Shown here piece by piece: positions 43,972 through 54,627 of a stretch of 64,000 nucleotides of DNA. The position numbers and the translations under genes are program-made. Source of the stretch: Apiospora phragmitis. Lineage: Eukaryota; Ascomycota; Sordariomycetes; Amphisphaeriales; Apiosporaceae. A model generated the notes under the pieces. The model did not search any database, was not told the origin of the DNA, and saw nothing but the letters and a program-made list of their open reading frames with translations. The stretch is taken from assembly GCA_038363925.1 (NCBI GenBank), contig JAQQWL010000008.1, positions 2,534,150-2,598,149 on the forward strand, given 5' to 3'. Position 1 is the first letter of the stretch. The number at the start of each line of letters is the position of its first letter.

Positions 43972-45654
43972 ATGGCCGACGCAGCTTTCAAGCCCGAGAA
44001 GGACTTCAGCAAGGAGACTGACAAACAGATCAGCGAGGCTGAGAAGCTGGCCAAGGTACCAACAAACCACAATCAGATACAAACTACGAGGCGACCTGGC
44101 TGACCACATGAAACCACACACAGAACGATGTCAACTCCGCCATCGAGAAGCTCACAGTATTCGAGAAGCAGACCCGACAGGTGCGTCCCCGCCACCTACC
44201 TCCCCCAAGGCCCCGAGAGCAGCCCACTAACCTCTTCTCCTGTAGGCATCAGATTTGGCCTCGACATCACGAGTCTTGATCACGATATGCAACATCTGCA
44301 AGGAAGCCGGCAACTGGAATCTACTCAACGACCAGGTCCTCATACTCTCCAAGAAACATGGCCAGCTCAAGCAAGCCATCACCCGCATGGTCCAGACCGT
44401 CATGGACTTCCTCGACTCCACGCCCAACCTCGAGACCAAGCTGTCCGTCATCGAGACCCTGCGCACCGTCACCGAGGGCAAGATCTTCGTCGAGGTGGAG
44501 CGAGCTCGCGTGACCAAGATCCTCTCCGACATCAAGAAGCAGCAGGGCGACCTCAAGGCCGCCATGGACATTCTCTGCGAACTGCAAGTCGAGACCTTTG
44601 GCTCTATGGAGAGACGGGAAAAGACCGAGTTTATCCTGGCGCAGGTGGCCCTCTGCATTGAGAACAACGACTGGACACAGGCTTCCATTCTGGGCCGCAA
44701 GATCAGCACCCGCTACCTGTCGCGCAAACCCAAGAAGACGCCCGAGCAGCTAGAGAAGGAGAAAAAGGACCGCGAAGAGAAGATCAAGCGCGGAGAGGAT
44801 GTGCCCGAGATCAAGGAGGACGACACGACCGATCTCAAGCTCGCCTACTACGAGCAACAGATCATCCTGGCCAAGCACGATGACAAGTACCTGGACGTCT
44901 GCAAACACTACCGACAGGTTCTGGACACGGAGGCAGTGGAGAACGATCCGTCCAAACTTCAACCCGTAAGTCTACTACTGGTGGGAGATTTTATTTATTC
45001 GCCCACAGCTAAACACCCTCACAGGTCCTGCAACGCATCATCTACTTTGTCATTCTGGCCCCTCACGACAACGAGCAGCACGACCTGCTGCAGCGCGTGT
45101 TCCGCGATGCGCGAAACTCCCAAATCCCCACCGACGCCCAACTGCTCAAGCTGTTCACTGTCCCCGAGCTGATGCGATGGCCCGAAGTAGCTAAGATGTT
45201 CGGCCCGCATCTGTGCTCTACCGACGTGTTTGAACCCAAGCCCAACGAGTTGGGCGACGAAAAGGCACACCAAAGGTGGCAGGACCTGCGCAAGCGTGTC
45301 ATTGAGCACAACGTCCGGGTCGTGGCCAAGTACTACACGCGCATCGGCATGGAGCGGTTGACGCAGCTGCTGGACCTGACGGTGGAGGAGACGGAGAAGT
45401 ACATCTCGGAGCTGGTCTGCACCAAGACGGTGTACGCCCGCATCGACCGGCCCGCCCAAGTTGTCGACTTTGCCAAGCCGAGAGACGTAGACGACGTCCT
45501 CAACGAGTGGAGTCACAACATGAAGAGCCTACTCGGCCTGCTCGAGCGGGTCGACCATCTGATCACCAAGGAGGAGATGATGGCTAGGATTCAACCTGGC
45601 GCACAAGGCGGTAAGGGCGGCAAGGAGAAGAAGGCCAAGAAGGCCAAGGCTTGA
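43972..45654 (+). CDS. RPN5: 26S proteasome lid subunit Rpn5 (PSMD12)
   Basis: Four exons (43972-44055, 44124-44180, 44246-44965, 45025-45654) give 496 residues. Rpn5 is a scaffold of the 19S lid, contacting Rpn11, Rpn3 and Rpn9. An N-terminal helical repeat region has ASDLASTSRVLITICNIC, LDSTPNLETKLSVIETLRTV and TEFILAQVALCIENNDW. Then come AYYEQQIILAKHDDKYLDVC and VLQRIIYFVILAPHDNEQHD. A C-terminal PCI domain follows (RVIEHNVRVVAKYYTRIGME, RLTQLLDLTVEETEKYIS, TKTVYARIDRPAQVVDFAKP) and a final helix (WSHNMKSLLGLLERVDHLIT). It ends in a Gly/Lys-rich tail. The gene is intact and the start has good context (gtcaacATG). Confidence 0.96.
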
Positions 45655-46267
45655 GAGGGACACACTTGGTGAAGGTACATGATCTGATGTTAGGAGACGA
45701 CGCATTTGATGATGATGCTGCTCCGAGGAGTTTCGGGAAGTTCGAACATGGTTCGTTCCCAGGTGACTTGATGACCCCAAAATGATACAGGACCGCATTT
45801 CAGCATGATGCGGAGTGTACAATAAGAATAGATAGGGGCCGGGATTTGCTGTGTAGAGAATACATTGCATTTGCTCTCATGTTCGTGTGTCCTGACTCGC
45901 CTTAGCCTCCTGATGTTGACTGTCTTTGCACTTCACTGACTGCCTCTCGCACTTCACAAGCTAACTGCAATATAATTTCCTCGACACCTACATCAGTTTA
46001 AGGCATAGACCTGAATAAACTAAGGTAGAGCGTCTAGTGGTTCTAAGAGTCCTCGGAGGTTGCCATGTCCGCATCACTTTGTCGGCGTTTACGGTAGATT
46101 GGGTGGTGAGCTGTTTAGGGTGGAGATAATATCGGCGCTTACCAGCCAGGCGACGGCGATGAGCCATACGGCGAACCCGTCGTAACCAAGGAATGGCGCT
46201 CTCTGATAGATCGGCCCGAACAACATCCAACAACCCAAATGCAAAGGGAAAAACTCCCTCAAACCTC
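45655..46267. other. Spacer between RPN5 and the FSH1-type hydrolase gene
   Basis: 613 bp with the RPN5 3' UTR and the hydrolase promoter. An ATG at 46193, in frame with the hydrolase, lies inside it and could be an earlier start. Nothing else is seen. Confidence 0.4.
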
Positions 46268-47481
46268 ATGCATTTGCTATTCCGAGTTTCTACTCTGAGT
46301 ACAGCCAGCTTTGTTCGTCCCGCCACTTTTACTACTACATCTTCCATCCCCCGCCTTCCCAGATCATTCATCAGAACTAGCGCCGTCATGTCGGCCAACA
46401 CCGCCGCCCCGCCGAGCTCCTCGAAGCCGGCCAAGAACACGAAGAAGCCCGCGGCCAAACCCGAGCCGGTTAAGAGGGATTTGAAGATTCTCATGCTCCA
46501 CGGTAGGTTTTTTTTTTTTGAGTGACACAAAACCAACATGTTATTTTTGATGGGGTGTGGCTTTGGGGTCTTGAGTGGATTCTCATACATCTAGATCACC
46601 TGACTTTCTCCTTGTCACCTGCGATCCCCTAGATTCAGTAAATCAGGACGTAGAAAAGAGAAATCGCAACCTGCTGACACCCGGCACCCATAGGCTACAC
46701 CCAGTCCGGCTCCCTCTTCAAGAGCCGGACGGCCGCGCTGGGCAAGCTGCTGAACAAGGCGCTCGCCCCGCCCCCCTACAACTACACCGTCTCGCTCGTC
46801 TGCCCGACGGGGCCCTACAACCTGCGGCCGTCGGACATCCCCGGGTACCAACCCCCCGAGGGCGACGACGGAATGGACGATGGCGCGCCCACGGACAACT
46901 GGGGCTGGTTCCAGCACGACGAGGGCACGGGCGCCTACCGCGGTTTTGCCGACGGCATGCACCGCATCGCCGACGCCATCCGCGAGGTCGGCGGCGTCGA
47001 CGGCGCGTTGGGTTTCAGCCAGGGCGCCGCCCTCGCGGCCCTTGTCGCGGCGGCCCTCGAGAGCGAGCGACGGCCCAAACTGCCCGCAGCCCTCGAGGCC
47101 GAGGGCGAGAACAACTGGGTGAGCGCGCTGCGGGCCGCGAACAACGACCAGCCCCTAAAGTTTTGTTTAGTCTACTCCGGCTTCGTGGGGCGCGACCCGG
47201 CGCTGCAGTGGCTGTACGAGGGCGGCATGGCGACGCCGAGCCTGCACTTCATCGGCGGGCTCGACACGGTCGTGGACGAGGGGCGGAGCCGGGCGCTGGT
47301 CGAGGCGTGCGGACCTGAGGAGAAGGGGGAGGGCGGCAAGGCGAGGGTGATGGTGCATCCGGGCGGGCACTTTGTGCCGGTCAAGAAGGAGTGGACGACG
47401 CCGGTGGCGGGGTGGTTGATGGAGGTGCTGAAGGAGGAGAAGGGGGAGGGGGAGGGGCCATCATCGGAGGAGAAGTTGTAA
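46268..47481 (+). CDS. FSH1-type serine hydrolase (OVCA2/FSH family)
   Basis: Two exons (46268-46502, 46694-47481). Family members are small alpha/beta hydrolases with esterase activity; the physiological substrate is not settled. Counting from the internal Met at 46388 (300 residues), the triad is Ser147 in GALGFSQGAAL, Asp229 in HFIGGLDTVV and His264 in HPGGHFVP. The opening strand reads LKILMLHGYTQSGSLF. Starting at 46268 adds a 40-residue Arg/Ser/Thr-rich, acid-poor leader (MHLLFRVSTLSTASFVRPAT) that looks like a mitochondrial presequence. Starting at 46193 adds more still. Both longer starts are in frame, so the gene may make a mitochondrial and a cytosolic form. I chose 46268 because the leader looks functional. 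Confidence 0.87.
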
Positions 47482-48278
47482 AGGACGGACTCAGCCCAAC
47501 TGCTTACGGGGTTTGCTACTAATATATAGAACTTGCGAGGGTAAGAAAGCCTTCGTAATTGGAGGAGGCGAAGATGAGATAGATGCCTACGTCACGATAC
47601 ATTGCAGTGTCTAGAACATCTCCAAAAGGGGCATGCATACACTAAGACCACACCCAGATAGAGCGTATAGACCAATAGACCAACCGCTTTACAGACTGCA
47701 AACTCCCTCTATTCTTCATCAATCTTCCTCGCAGGTAGTCTGGTGACACTTGACAAGCCTATGGCAACTACACCGGCATATTCTACGTATGAGCAAGTGG
47801 CACACACGCACACGCACACACACACACACACCACTTTACAACCAACATGGTCTTCCATGCCCCCTTATTGGCACATCACTGGCGAAACTGGGACCGTAAC
47901 CCCTTCAAAACTCATATGGGAATATCATGAGAGTGGGTAAGATGAAGAACTGGCGATGAATAAGGGAAGAACGAGAACATCCTCCCTAGTCAAGTCACCA
48001 CATCAGATATAGTCTTGGCACAAGTGCTCTTGGCCTCAATCGGAAGACCGAAGTAACTGTGACTGCTTGAATTCAATACGTCGAAAACCGCAAGTCTATG
48101 ATACAAAAGAACCGCCACTCGCCGTCGCCGCCTTCGCATGCTGCTGGGCTTCCGGACAGCGCGGGTCCGCCGAATTGTCTATGATGCATCGTTCATCGTG
48201 GCCATCCTGGCACACGCACATCCTCCTACTTCGGCGCATCTAGCTCTCCCATCTATGCTTCCAGTCCATATGAGCATT
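47482..48278. other. Spacer between the hydrolase and ATP18 genes
   Basis: Convergent 3' region of about 800 bp. Contains an AC microsatellite. No gene is recognised. Confidence 0.45.
47801..47833 (+). repeat. AC-rich microsatellite
   Basis: About sixteen AC units interrupted by two CACGCAC variants, in the spacer between convergent genes. Confidence 0.9.
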
Positions 48279-48776
48279 TTAGTGACCGCCGGACTTGGCG
48301 TTGGGGTTGCGGGGGTCGTTCTTCCACTCGTCGGCTATAGTTTTGCTGCATGTCAATTGATCTGTTCCTTACTTCAAGATGATTGCGACGAGCATGTGTG
48401 TTGCATATATGCTCAGGGGATCGAAACGTACATCGCATCATGGCGTTCTGGGCCGAGTTGACACCGTAGAGAATGATGGCACCTATTATTGTACCGAGTC
48501 AGACAAAACCCAATTCCTTCATACGACCAATTGGGCGGGTGGGGGTGATTCTCGTCGCAGAGCGCATTATCGTACCGGCAGCAAAGAAGGGGGCCAGAGG
48601 CTTGACTGTCGGACACCAATTCGAGTTAGTAGCTTATTCGTCCTGGGGAGAATTCGGTTGCGAGCGGATGGGACTTGTCGGAGGTCTCTCTGTCTTGTCT
48701 TCTCGGTTCAATTGGGGGAAGACTTACGGACGGGAGTCGGGAACTTCTTGAGGGGGGTGATGCCGAACCAAGCCAT
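48279..48776 (-). CDS. ATP18: Mitochondrial ATP synthase subunit J/i (Atp18)
   Basis: A 61-residue protein spread over four exons: 48776-48728, 48605-48576, 48482-48432 and 48334-48279 (49, 30, 51 and 56 nt; total 186 nt, phases all consistent). Atp18 is an inner-membrane subunit of F1Fo ATP synthase that takes part in dimer and peripheral-stalk organisation. The protein reads MAWFGITPLKKFPTPVLKPL, then a single hydrophobic helix (APFFAAGAIILYGVNSAQNA) and the conserved tail DEWKNDPRNPNAKSGGH. KFPTPVLKP and NDPRNP are family signatures. All donors are GTAAG or GTACG and all acceptors CAG or TAG. The introns (122, 93 and 97 nt) outweigh the coding sequence, which is why open-frame searches miss it. 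Confidence 0.93.
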
Positions 48777-49804
48777 TTTGACGGTATTGAAGAGAAGTCG
48801 GTTGAGGGTGGTTGGTTGCGATGGGTGAGTGAGGGAGGGTTGAATTGAATTGAAGCTTGAAAGTCGACGAGCGCTTTTCGATGGAGTTGCTTTGGTTCCG
48901 ATCAAAGCTCGTAGCCTTCCTTCCCTTCTTCAGCCGCTAGCCGGATCGGAATTGCTGAGCTAAGGTAATTGAATAAGGTCTTTTAGAAGGGTAATGCTGC
49001 GACTGTGGGTGACCTATGCACCTAGCCAGCGCCAATCATCTTAGAGAGATGCATGCAGCTAAAGCAGTCGATCCTCGGCAAAACGGTCCTAGTTAGTGCC
49101 GAGCTTGAGTACCAGTTGGGGAAATGACATCACCCCTCCTCCTCTTGTGCGTTGCGCAGCACCGGACGTGAACACCTAAGCTCCCCATCAGCTCATCCCG
49201 GGCTTTGGTGCCTGTAGTGGCACAGAAGGGGGAGCTATCACCTGCACTGAATGACCCCGAACCCTACACTGCCTCCCCATTGACTATGGGGGCCTAGACT
49301 ACTAATAGTGCGGGGGAATGCAGCAGCCAATTGGTTCCCCAGCTGCTATGCTCCCTATTCTACAGCATCCATATCTTATGTAACCTCCCATTTCAATAGC
49401 TCTGCTCTGAAGACAGAAGAAGAAAACAAATACCTCTTCCTCCCAATCTCCCGATTCCCATCTTCCTTTGCGTGCCATTGCCATTCTAGTTCACGTTGTA
49501 TGTACGCCATCTCCAACACCCATCGACAAGGTGCTTGGCAAGGTGCAGCGTGACACACTTTGGCATCGACCACCTCCATCATAGAAACGGTTCTTATTCA
49601 TATCCATTCCACCTCTCCAACTTCCCCATCACCTCCGCCCGAGTTTCACCTCCCGCCCAGGAACTCCGCCCGTTTATGTGGCTACCGCCCCCGAGCCGCC
49701 ATCGCGTCAATCCTCCCTTTGTTTGACGGTTTTGATCCCTTTCCTCGTTGTTGCAAAACGACTGGAACACCACACGACTACCACGACCATACCAAGACAC
49801 CAAG
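48777..49804. promoter_or_regulatory. Divergent region between ATP18 and the NIPSNAP gene
   Basis: About 1 kb shared by two divergent genes whose products both work in mitochondria. Pyrimidine-rich leader sequence precedes the NIPSNAP start (49560-49800). No gene is recognised. Confidence 0.4.
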
Positions 49805-50935
49805 ATGTTGACGCGACGAGTTGCTGCAGCTGCAGCTGCTGCTGTTCCCCGCTCCGTTCGAGCTATCAGCACCACGCCCATCCAGCAGCGCGCTCCTGTC
49901 ATGGCCGACGTAACCATCGACCAGGTCGAGCAGTTCAACAACAAGCAGAAGGAGTTCCGCGAACGCTTGGTACAGATGCAGAAGGACAAGGAAGAGCGTA
50001 AGCACACACTCCATTGCATTGGTATCTCTCGGTTTCTTTTGCATTTCTTTCGTAGACTTCTACTACACATACACAGCATCTTCCCGCCCCAGCCAGCTGC
50101 CTGAACCCCAAGCTGACTCTCTCTATGACATCAAAACAGGACAACGGCAAGAGGCACAGAAGAAGGCCGCCCAGAAGCAGCCCGACCGGCCCGAGGGCCT
50201 GTTGACGAACCTCATCTACGGCACCAAGGAGGGCCGCGAGCTCGACGCCCAGCTCGAGGCCAGCTTCTCGGCCGTGCTGGCCCGCGGCAAGTACGTCCAC
50301 TCCATCGTCTTCCACGAGGTGCACCCGGACAAGGTCGACGAGTACGTCGACCTCGTCGGCCAGTGGTACCCGCGCATGGCCTCGGTCGAGGAGAATAAGG
50401 TCAACCTCGTCGGCAGCTGGCGCACCGAGGTCGGCGACTGCGACACCTTTGTGCACATCTGGGAGTACCAGCGCTACCAGGGCTACCACCAGTCGCTGCA
50501 CTCCATCTCGCGCCACCCGGGCTTCGCCGAGTTCGACCGCAAGCTCAAGACTTTAATTAAGTCCAAGAAGACGTCCATCATGCAGGAGTTCAGCTTCTGG
50601 CCCACGACGAGCCCGCGCCAGCTCGGCGGCGTCTTCGAGCTGCGCTCCTACACGCTGCACCCGGGCAACCTGCTCGAGTGGGAGACGCACTGGCGCCGCG
50701 GCCTCAAGGCCCGCCGCGAGGTCATGGAGGGGGTCGGCGCCTGGTTCGTGCAGATAGGAGACCTCAACACGGTCCACCACCTCTGGCAGTTCGCCAACCT
50801 CGAGGAGCGCAAGGTTCGCCGCGAGCAGAGCTGGAGCGTCGAGGGCTGGGCCGAGACGGTCCACAAGACGGTCCCCTCATCCAGTCCATGAAGTCGCGCA
50901 TCCTCATCCCCATGCCCTGGTCTCCCGTCGCTTGA
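49805..50935 (+). CDS. NIPSNAP family mitochondrial protein, with one apparent frameshift
   Basis: Two exons (49805-49997, 50140-50935). The N-terminus MLTRRVAAAAAAAVPRSVRA is an Arg/Ala-rich mitochondrial presequence. The body carries two NIPSNAP ferredoxin-like modules: YVHSIVFHEVHPDKVDEYVD with TFVHIWEYQRYQGYHQSLHS, then FELRSYTLHPGNLLEWETHW with TVHHLWQFANLEERKVRREQ. NIPSNAPs are matrix or outer-membrane associated and implicated in mitophagy tagging in animals; the fungal role is unclear. The current frame ends soon after AETVHKTV at the C-run 50873-50876. Adding one base there restores PLIQSMKSRILIPMPWSPVA, the conserved C-terminus, giving about 329 residues. Confidence 0.9.
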
Positions 50936-51794
50936 GCGGCCTTTTGTGTTGAACCTAACGGACACATGGTCGACGAGGTATTGACTTATGAAGGAGAGAA
51001 GAAACCCCAATTTTGGAATCGTCTACAAGGAAATGGCCGCACGTGGATGAAAACGGACGTGCCTTACTGCTAGCTTACAAGCTTCGTCATCTGGAGAAGC
51101 ATTCAAATGTTGTTGAACTATTCGGGGCAGACGCAATGTATCTGACATGGCCCAGGAACAGGACCCAGGATCAGGATAGGGAAACCGAAACTTCTTTTTG
51201 GTGGGGAATTGCGAAGTTGCTTCGAGATTGTAGTTGCCGAAGCGGTCTTCAGTAGTCAAGCCTGAAATGTGCAGGGTGGCAACGTTCTGCCACTCACCAG
51301 TTAATAACTCTTGCTTGCATTTCCGTGAACGACTGCCTTGTATATATGTTGGTGCAAAAGAAGTCGAACGTGTTCCATGTATATGTACATGCTGCTTCAA
51401 GTTATTGTTCATACAGCCACTGCAACTGTTTCGATCATGCCTTGCGCGTCCATCTATTGGGACATTTGCAAGAATGCCTCCTATGATATGGTTGGTTGTG
51501 AACTACTAACCCAGACACAAAGCACAGCAAACCTCATAGCTACTCCTTGACGCAATCATCTTTCTCTCTGTATCCGACCCAATGCTTCCAACATTGTCAA
51601 CCGAGCCTACTACTGCCGTCTCGTCGAACATTCTTCTGACCAGCCTAGGTCTCTGAAGCTTTTGCCCCTGACCTATACCTAAGCCTCCTTTACCACCTTC
51701 TCGTTCTCCACGCAGCGAGTTCGTATCAGCAACGGTGTTGCGTAGTTTTCTTTCTTCTTCCTGCATCTCCATGATGATAATGATCAGGGCAGCA
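50936..51794. other. Spacer between convergent NIPSNAP and RAV2 genes
   Basis: About 860 bp of 3' sequence. Short open frames have no motif. Nothing else is seen. Confidence 0.4.
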
Positions 51795-53090
51795 CTAGTC
51801 CCCTCCCCCTCCTCCCCCTTCGTCCAGCTCGCCCATGACGACGGTCAAATTCCGCCGCGCCAGCGCGAGCGCGTTCCCAAGGGCGCCGAGCTTGGAGCTC
51901 AAGCTCAGCAGACATGGGTCGGTGCTGACGACGCGCACCTTCTCGCGCACGTAGACCTGCGTCTCGGTGCCCCGCCCTTTGCCCATGCCGCCCCTCGGCC
52001 GGCCTGCTGGCTACTCCTTGTCCGTACCAGCGGGTTCGGCGGGTGCTGCATCGTGCTCCCCTCGGTCGCGATGGGGTCGTCGGCGCCCTCGGGACAGTAC
52101 CCGAAGATGCGGTCGGCCTCGTCGTGCTCGAGGCGCCGCGCCGTGCCGATGGCGAGGGCCAGCTTGGTGCCGAAGTTGACGGGCGCGTCGGCCGGCTCCA
52201 GGGCGCGCACGTACAGCACCAGCGAGGCGTCCTGGATCGTCACGTAGACCGACAGGTTGTGGTGGGCCGGGTCGAGGGCCGGCGCGAAGCAGGTCGGCGG
52301 GACCGACGAGTGCGTCCAGGTCGTGTCCGGGGGTTGCGGGATTATCGTCGGCCCTCCTGTGCCGGCGGCGGCGGAGGAGGCGGATGTTGATGTTGAGGCG
52401 TGTGATGAGGAAGATAGCGGGCGTTGTGGGGGGTTGGGTGATGTCGCGGAGGATGGGGTGTTTTGGTCGGCGATGGGGAGCTCGGGGCCCTTGATCAGCG
52501 ACGAGGCTTCGGCGAGGTACTCGGAAAGCAGCCGCAGCTGGCTGCTGACGAAGCGGGGGTCGACATGGTTCTTATTATCGGTGCCCTTCTTCGCGGCGAA
52601 GGCCTCGGAGACGATAAACGTCAGGATGTCCACGGACTGGGTAAGTAAGGTGTTGAGCGTCGTGAGCTCGGGGATGTGGAGGGGCCGGTCGGGGTTGAGG
52701 CTGAGGACGACTGGCGGCTGGGTGCGCAGGCGCAGGGCGATGGTGCCCTTGACGAGGCGGGTGCCGACGCGCGTGACGTAGCCCTTGACCGTCTCGTGCT
52801 TGGGCGTGCTCACGACCAGGGTCGCGCCCGGGTCGATAGGCGCCAGCAGCGCGTACGTCTCCTCGAGGGAGCTCTTGAGCGTCTTGAGCGTCTCGTGGAG
52901 GGCGTCGAGGAGCCAGGTCAGCTCGCGGGCCTGGGGGAGGGCGGCGGGGTTAGTATAAGGGTATCCGTAGTAGTAGAAGAAGTAGATTCACGTTGGCGTG
53001 GGTGGGATGGGAGGTAGGGTGAGACGATGAGCCATTCTCCGTCGTGTTCCTCCTCCTCTTCTTCTTTTCCTGCATCCCCTTCCTCGGCAT
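51795..53090 (-). CDS. RAV2: RAVE complex subunit Rav2 / Rogdi homologue, with at least one frameshift
   Basis: Rav2 works with Rav1 and Skp1 to reassemble V-ATPase. Exon 2 begins at 52930 (ARELTWLLDALHETLKTLKS) and continues LEETYALLAPIDPGATLVVS, GYVTRVGTRLVKGTIALRLR, LTTLNTLLTQSVDILTFIVS, and LEPADAPVNFGTKLALAIGT with RRLEHDEADRIFGYCPEG. The frame then breaks near 51965-52010; a missing base restores ETQVYVREKVRVVSTDPCLL and SLSSKLGALGNALALARRNL to the stop at 51795. Exon 1 is uncertain: ATG at 53090 gives a phase-correct 33-residue exon ending THAN (donor at 52991). The ATG at 53136 (MAQSIYPPLTPRR), which looks more like a natural N-terminus, needs one base change in the GAAGAAGAGGAGG tract. 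Family assignment is firm; the N-terminus is not. Confidence 0.83.
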
Positions 53091-53939
53091 CTTCGCAGCG
53101 TCGAGGGGTCAGGGGAGGATAAATTGACTGGGCCATTGCTTTCTTGTGCACGCATGCGGATCTCATTACCAGATTATGGAGCAGTCGTTGGAATCACGTA
53201 CCTGGGCGGCATCCTCCTCGACTTTAAGCTGGTCGGGCGCAATGGGAGGCCAGATCTCGACGGACATTTCGCAACGTGCCTCTCTTGGTGGTGTGCCTAT
53301 TCCGTATTCATGGTAGTACTAGCCAAGGCAGGCAGTCAAAATTCAAAGTGCGACGAAGGCGACGACGACTTTGATGGGGTCGATCAGTTGTTGAAGCTAT
53401 TGCCGATTCGATTCGACGATGGATGTTAACATAAGGCCATTGGATAACAAAAGCAAAGCGTACGTCACTGTCGCGGCTGGATCTCAGTGGAGCCCCAACT
53501 GGGCGGTTTTAGGGACCAGGCAACTGGATTGAACCCAATCAGTGAAAGTCGGAGCCTGGGTTTGGGCTGAAAAAGGTTTCGCTTCAGCGGGTCAGCCGCT
53601 GTGGGGGGGGGGCAAGTCAGGTCCCCTGTTGGAGAGTCCCTTGTGGCTCGGTTGCTTGGGTTGCTTGGGTGGTGCAGTGCAGAAACTCCACCCATCCACC
53701 CAAAAAGTTCAAAGCACACCCATCTCAGATTGCATGTGCGCGATACCCAAGATCAGAGTCCAATTCAATCGGCATCGGGCGGGCATTTCAAACCCCAATA
53801 GAGGATTAATTTGACGGCAGCTCTTTGGCCAGGCGTGCCCATGATTGATTGCTGCAAGTTTATCATCATTTCTGAACAGCGTCGCGGTCTACTCTGCTAG
53901 GCAACTTCGAACTTTTGGTCGCCATCAATTGACGACAGC
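53091..53939. promoter_or_regulatory. Divergent region between RAV2 and POP7
   Basis: About 850 bp. It contains a G8 run at 53604-53611. The alternative RAV2 start lies at 53136. No separate gene is recognised. Confidence 0.4.
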
Positions 53940-54627
53940 ATGGCTGAAGATGCCGGAGAGCTGCCTACCGCAGCTCAAACTACTCGGATGCCTGGCGACG
54001 ACAAATTGCCGACACCAGCCACGACGACGTATACTAAACTGCCACCTATACCCAAAGGTATGTCTGTGCTTCCCAAGGCAGACAGACAGTAATAGTAGTA
54101 GTATCAATCTAACTAACTGGCGTCCCCTTCGCAGGTGCCACCGTCCACCGCAACCTGATCGGCCCCCGCCAGCCCTCAACCAGCAAGGCCGTCCGCCTCT
54201 ACATCACCCCCAAGACCCCCTTCCGCTCCGTCACCACGCGCGTGCGCAAGCACCTCGACAAGATCCTGCGCACCGCCTCGGCCGCCAACCCCCACCAGTC
54301 CGCGACGGCCCAGATCGCCAAGCGCTCCTTCGGCCTCGACCGCCGCATCCAGGCCCTGGAGCGACACGTCGCCGGCGCCGGCGTCGGGCTCGGGGTGGGC
54401 GGCGGCCGCGACGTCGTCGTGCTGGGCACGGGCGCGCCATCGAAAAGGTCCTGGCCGTCGCCGCCTTCTTCCAGGGCCAGAAGGACTGCGAGGTCAGGCT
54501 CCGGACCACGAGCGTGCCCGCCGTCGACGAGGTGCTGGTCGGCGGGGACGATAACAACTCGGGCGAGAGGGAGGAAGCGAGGGCCAGGATGGTCAGCTGT
54601 CTTCAAGTCCACATTCGACTGATCTAA
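53940..54627 (+). CDS. POP7: RNase P/MRP subunit Pop7 (Rpp20), with one apparent frameshift
   Basis: Two exons (53940-54057, 54135-54627). Pop7 pairs with Pop6 as an Alba-fold heterodimer bound to the P3 stem of RNase P and RNase MRP RNA. The N-terminus is acidic and low-complexity (MAEDAGELPTAAQTTRMPGD). KLPPIPKGATVHRNLIGPRQ leads into the Alba-like fold: KAVRLYITPKTPFRSVTTRV, LDRRIQALERHV and DVVVLGTG. The frame breaks at about 54429-54438; one missing base restores RAIEKVLAVAAFFQGQKDCE, VRLRTTSVPAVDEVL and the end CLQVHIRLI. Corrected length is about 203 residues. Since Pop7 is essential in yeast, a sequencing error is more likely than true inactivation. Confidence 0.88.
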
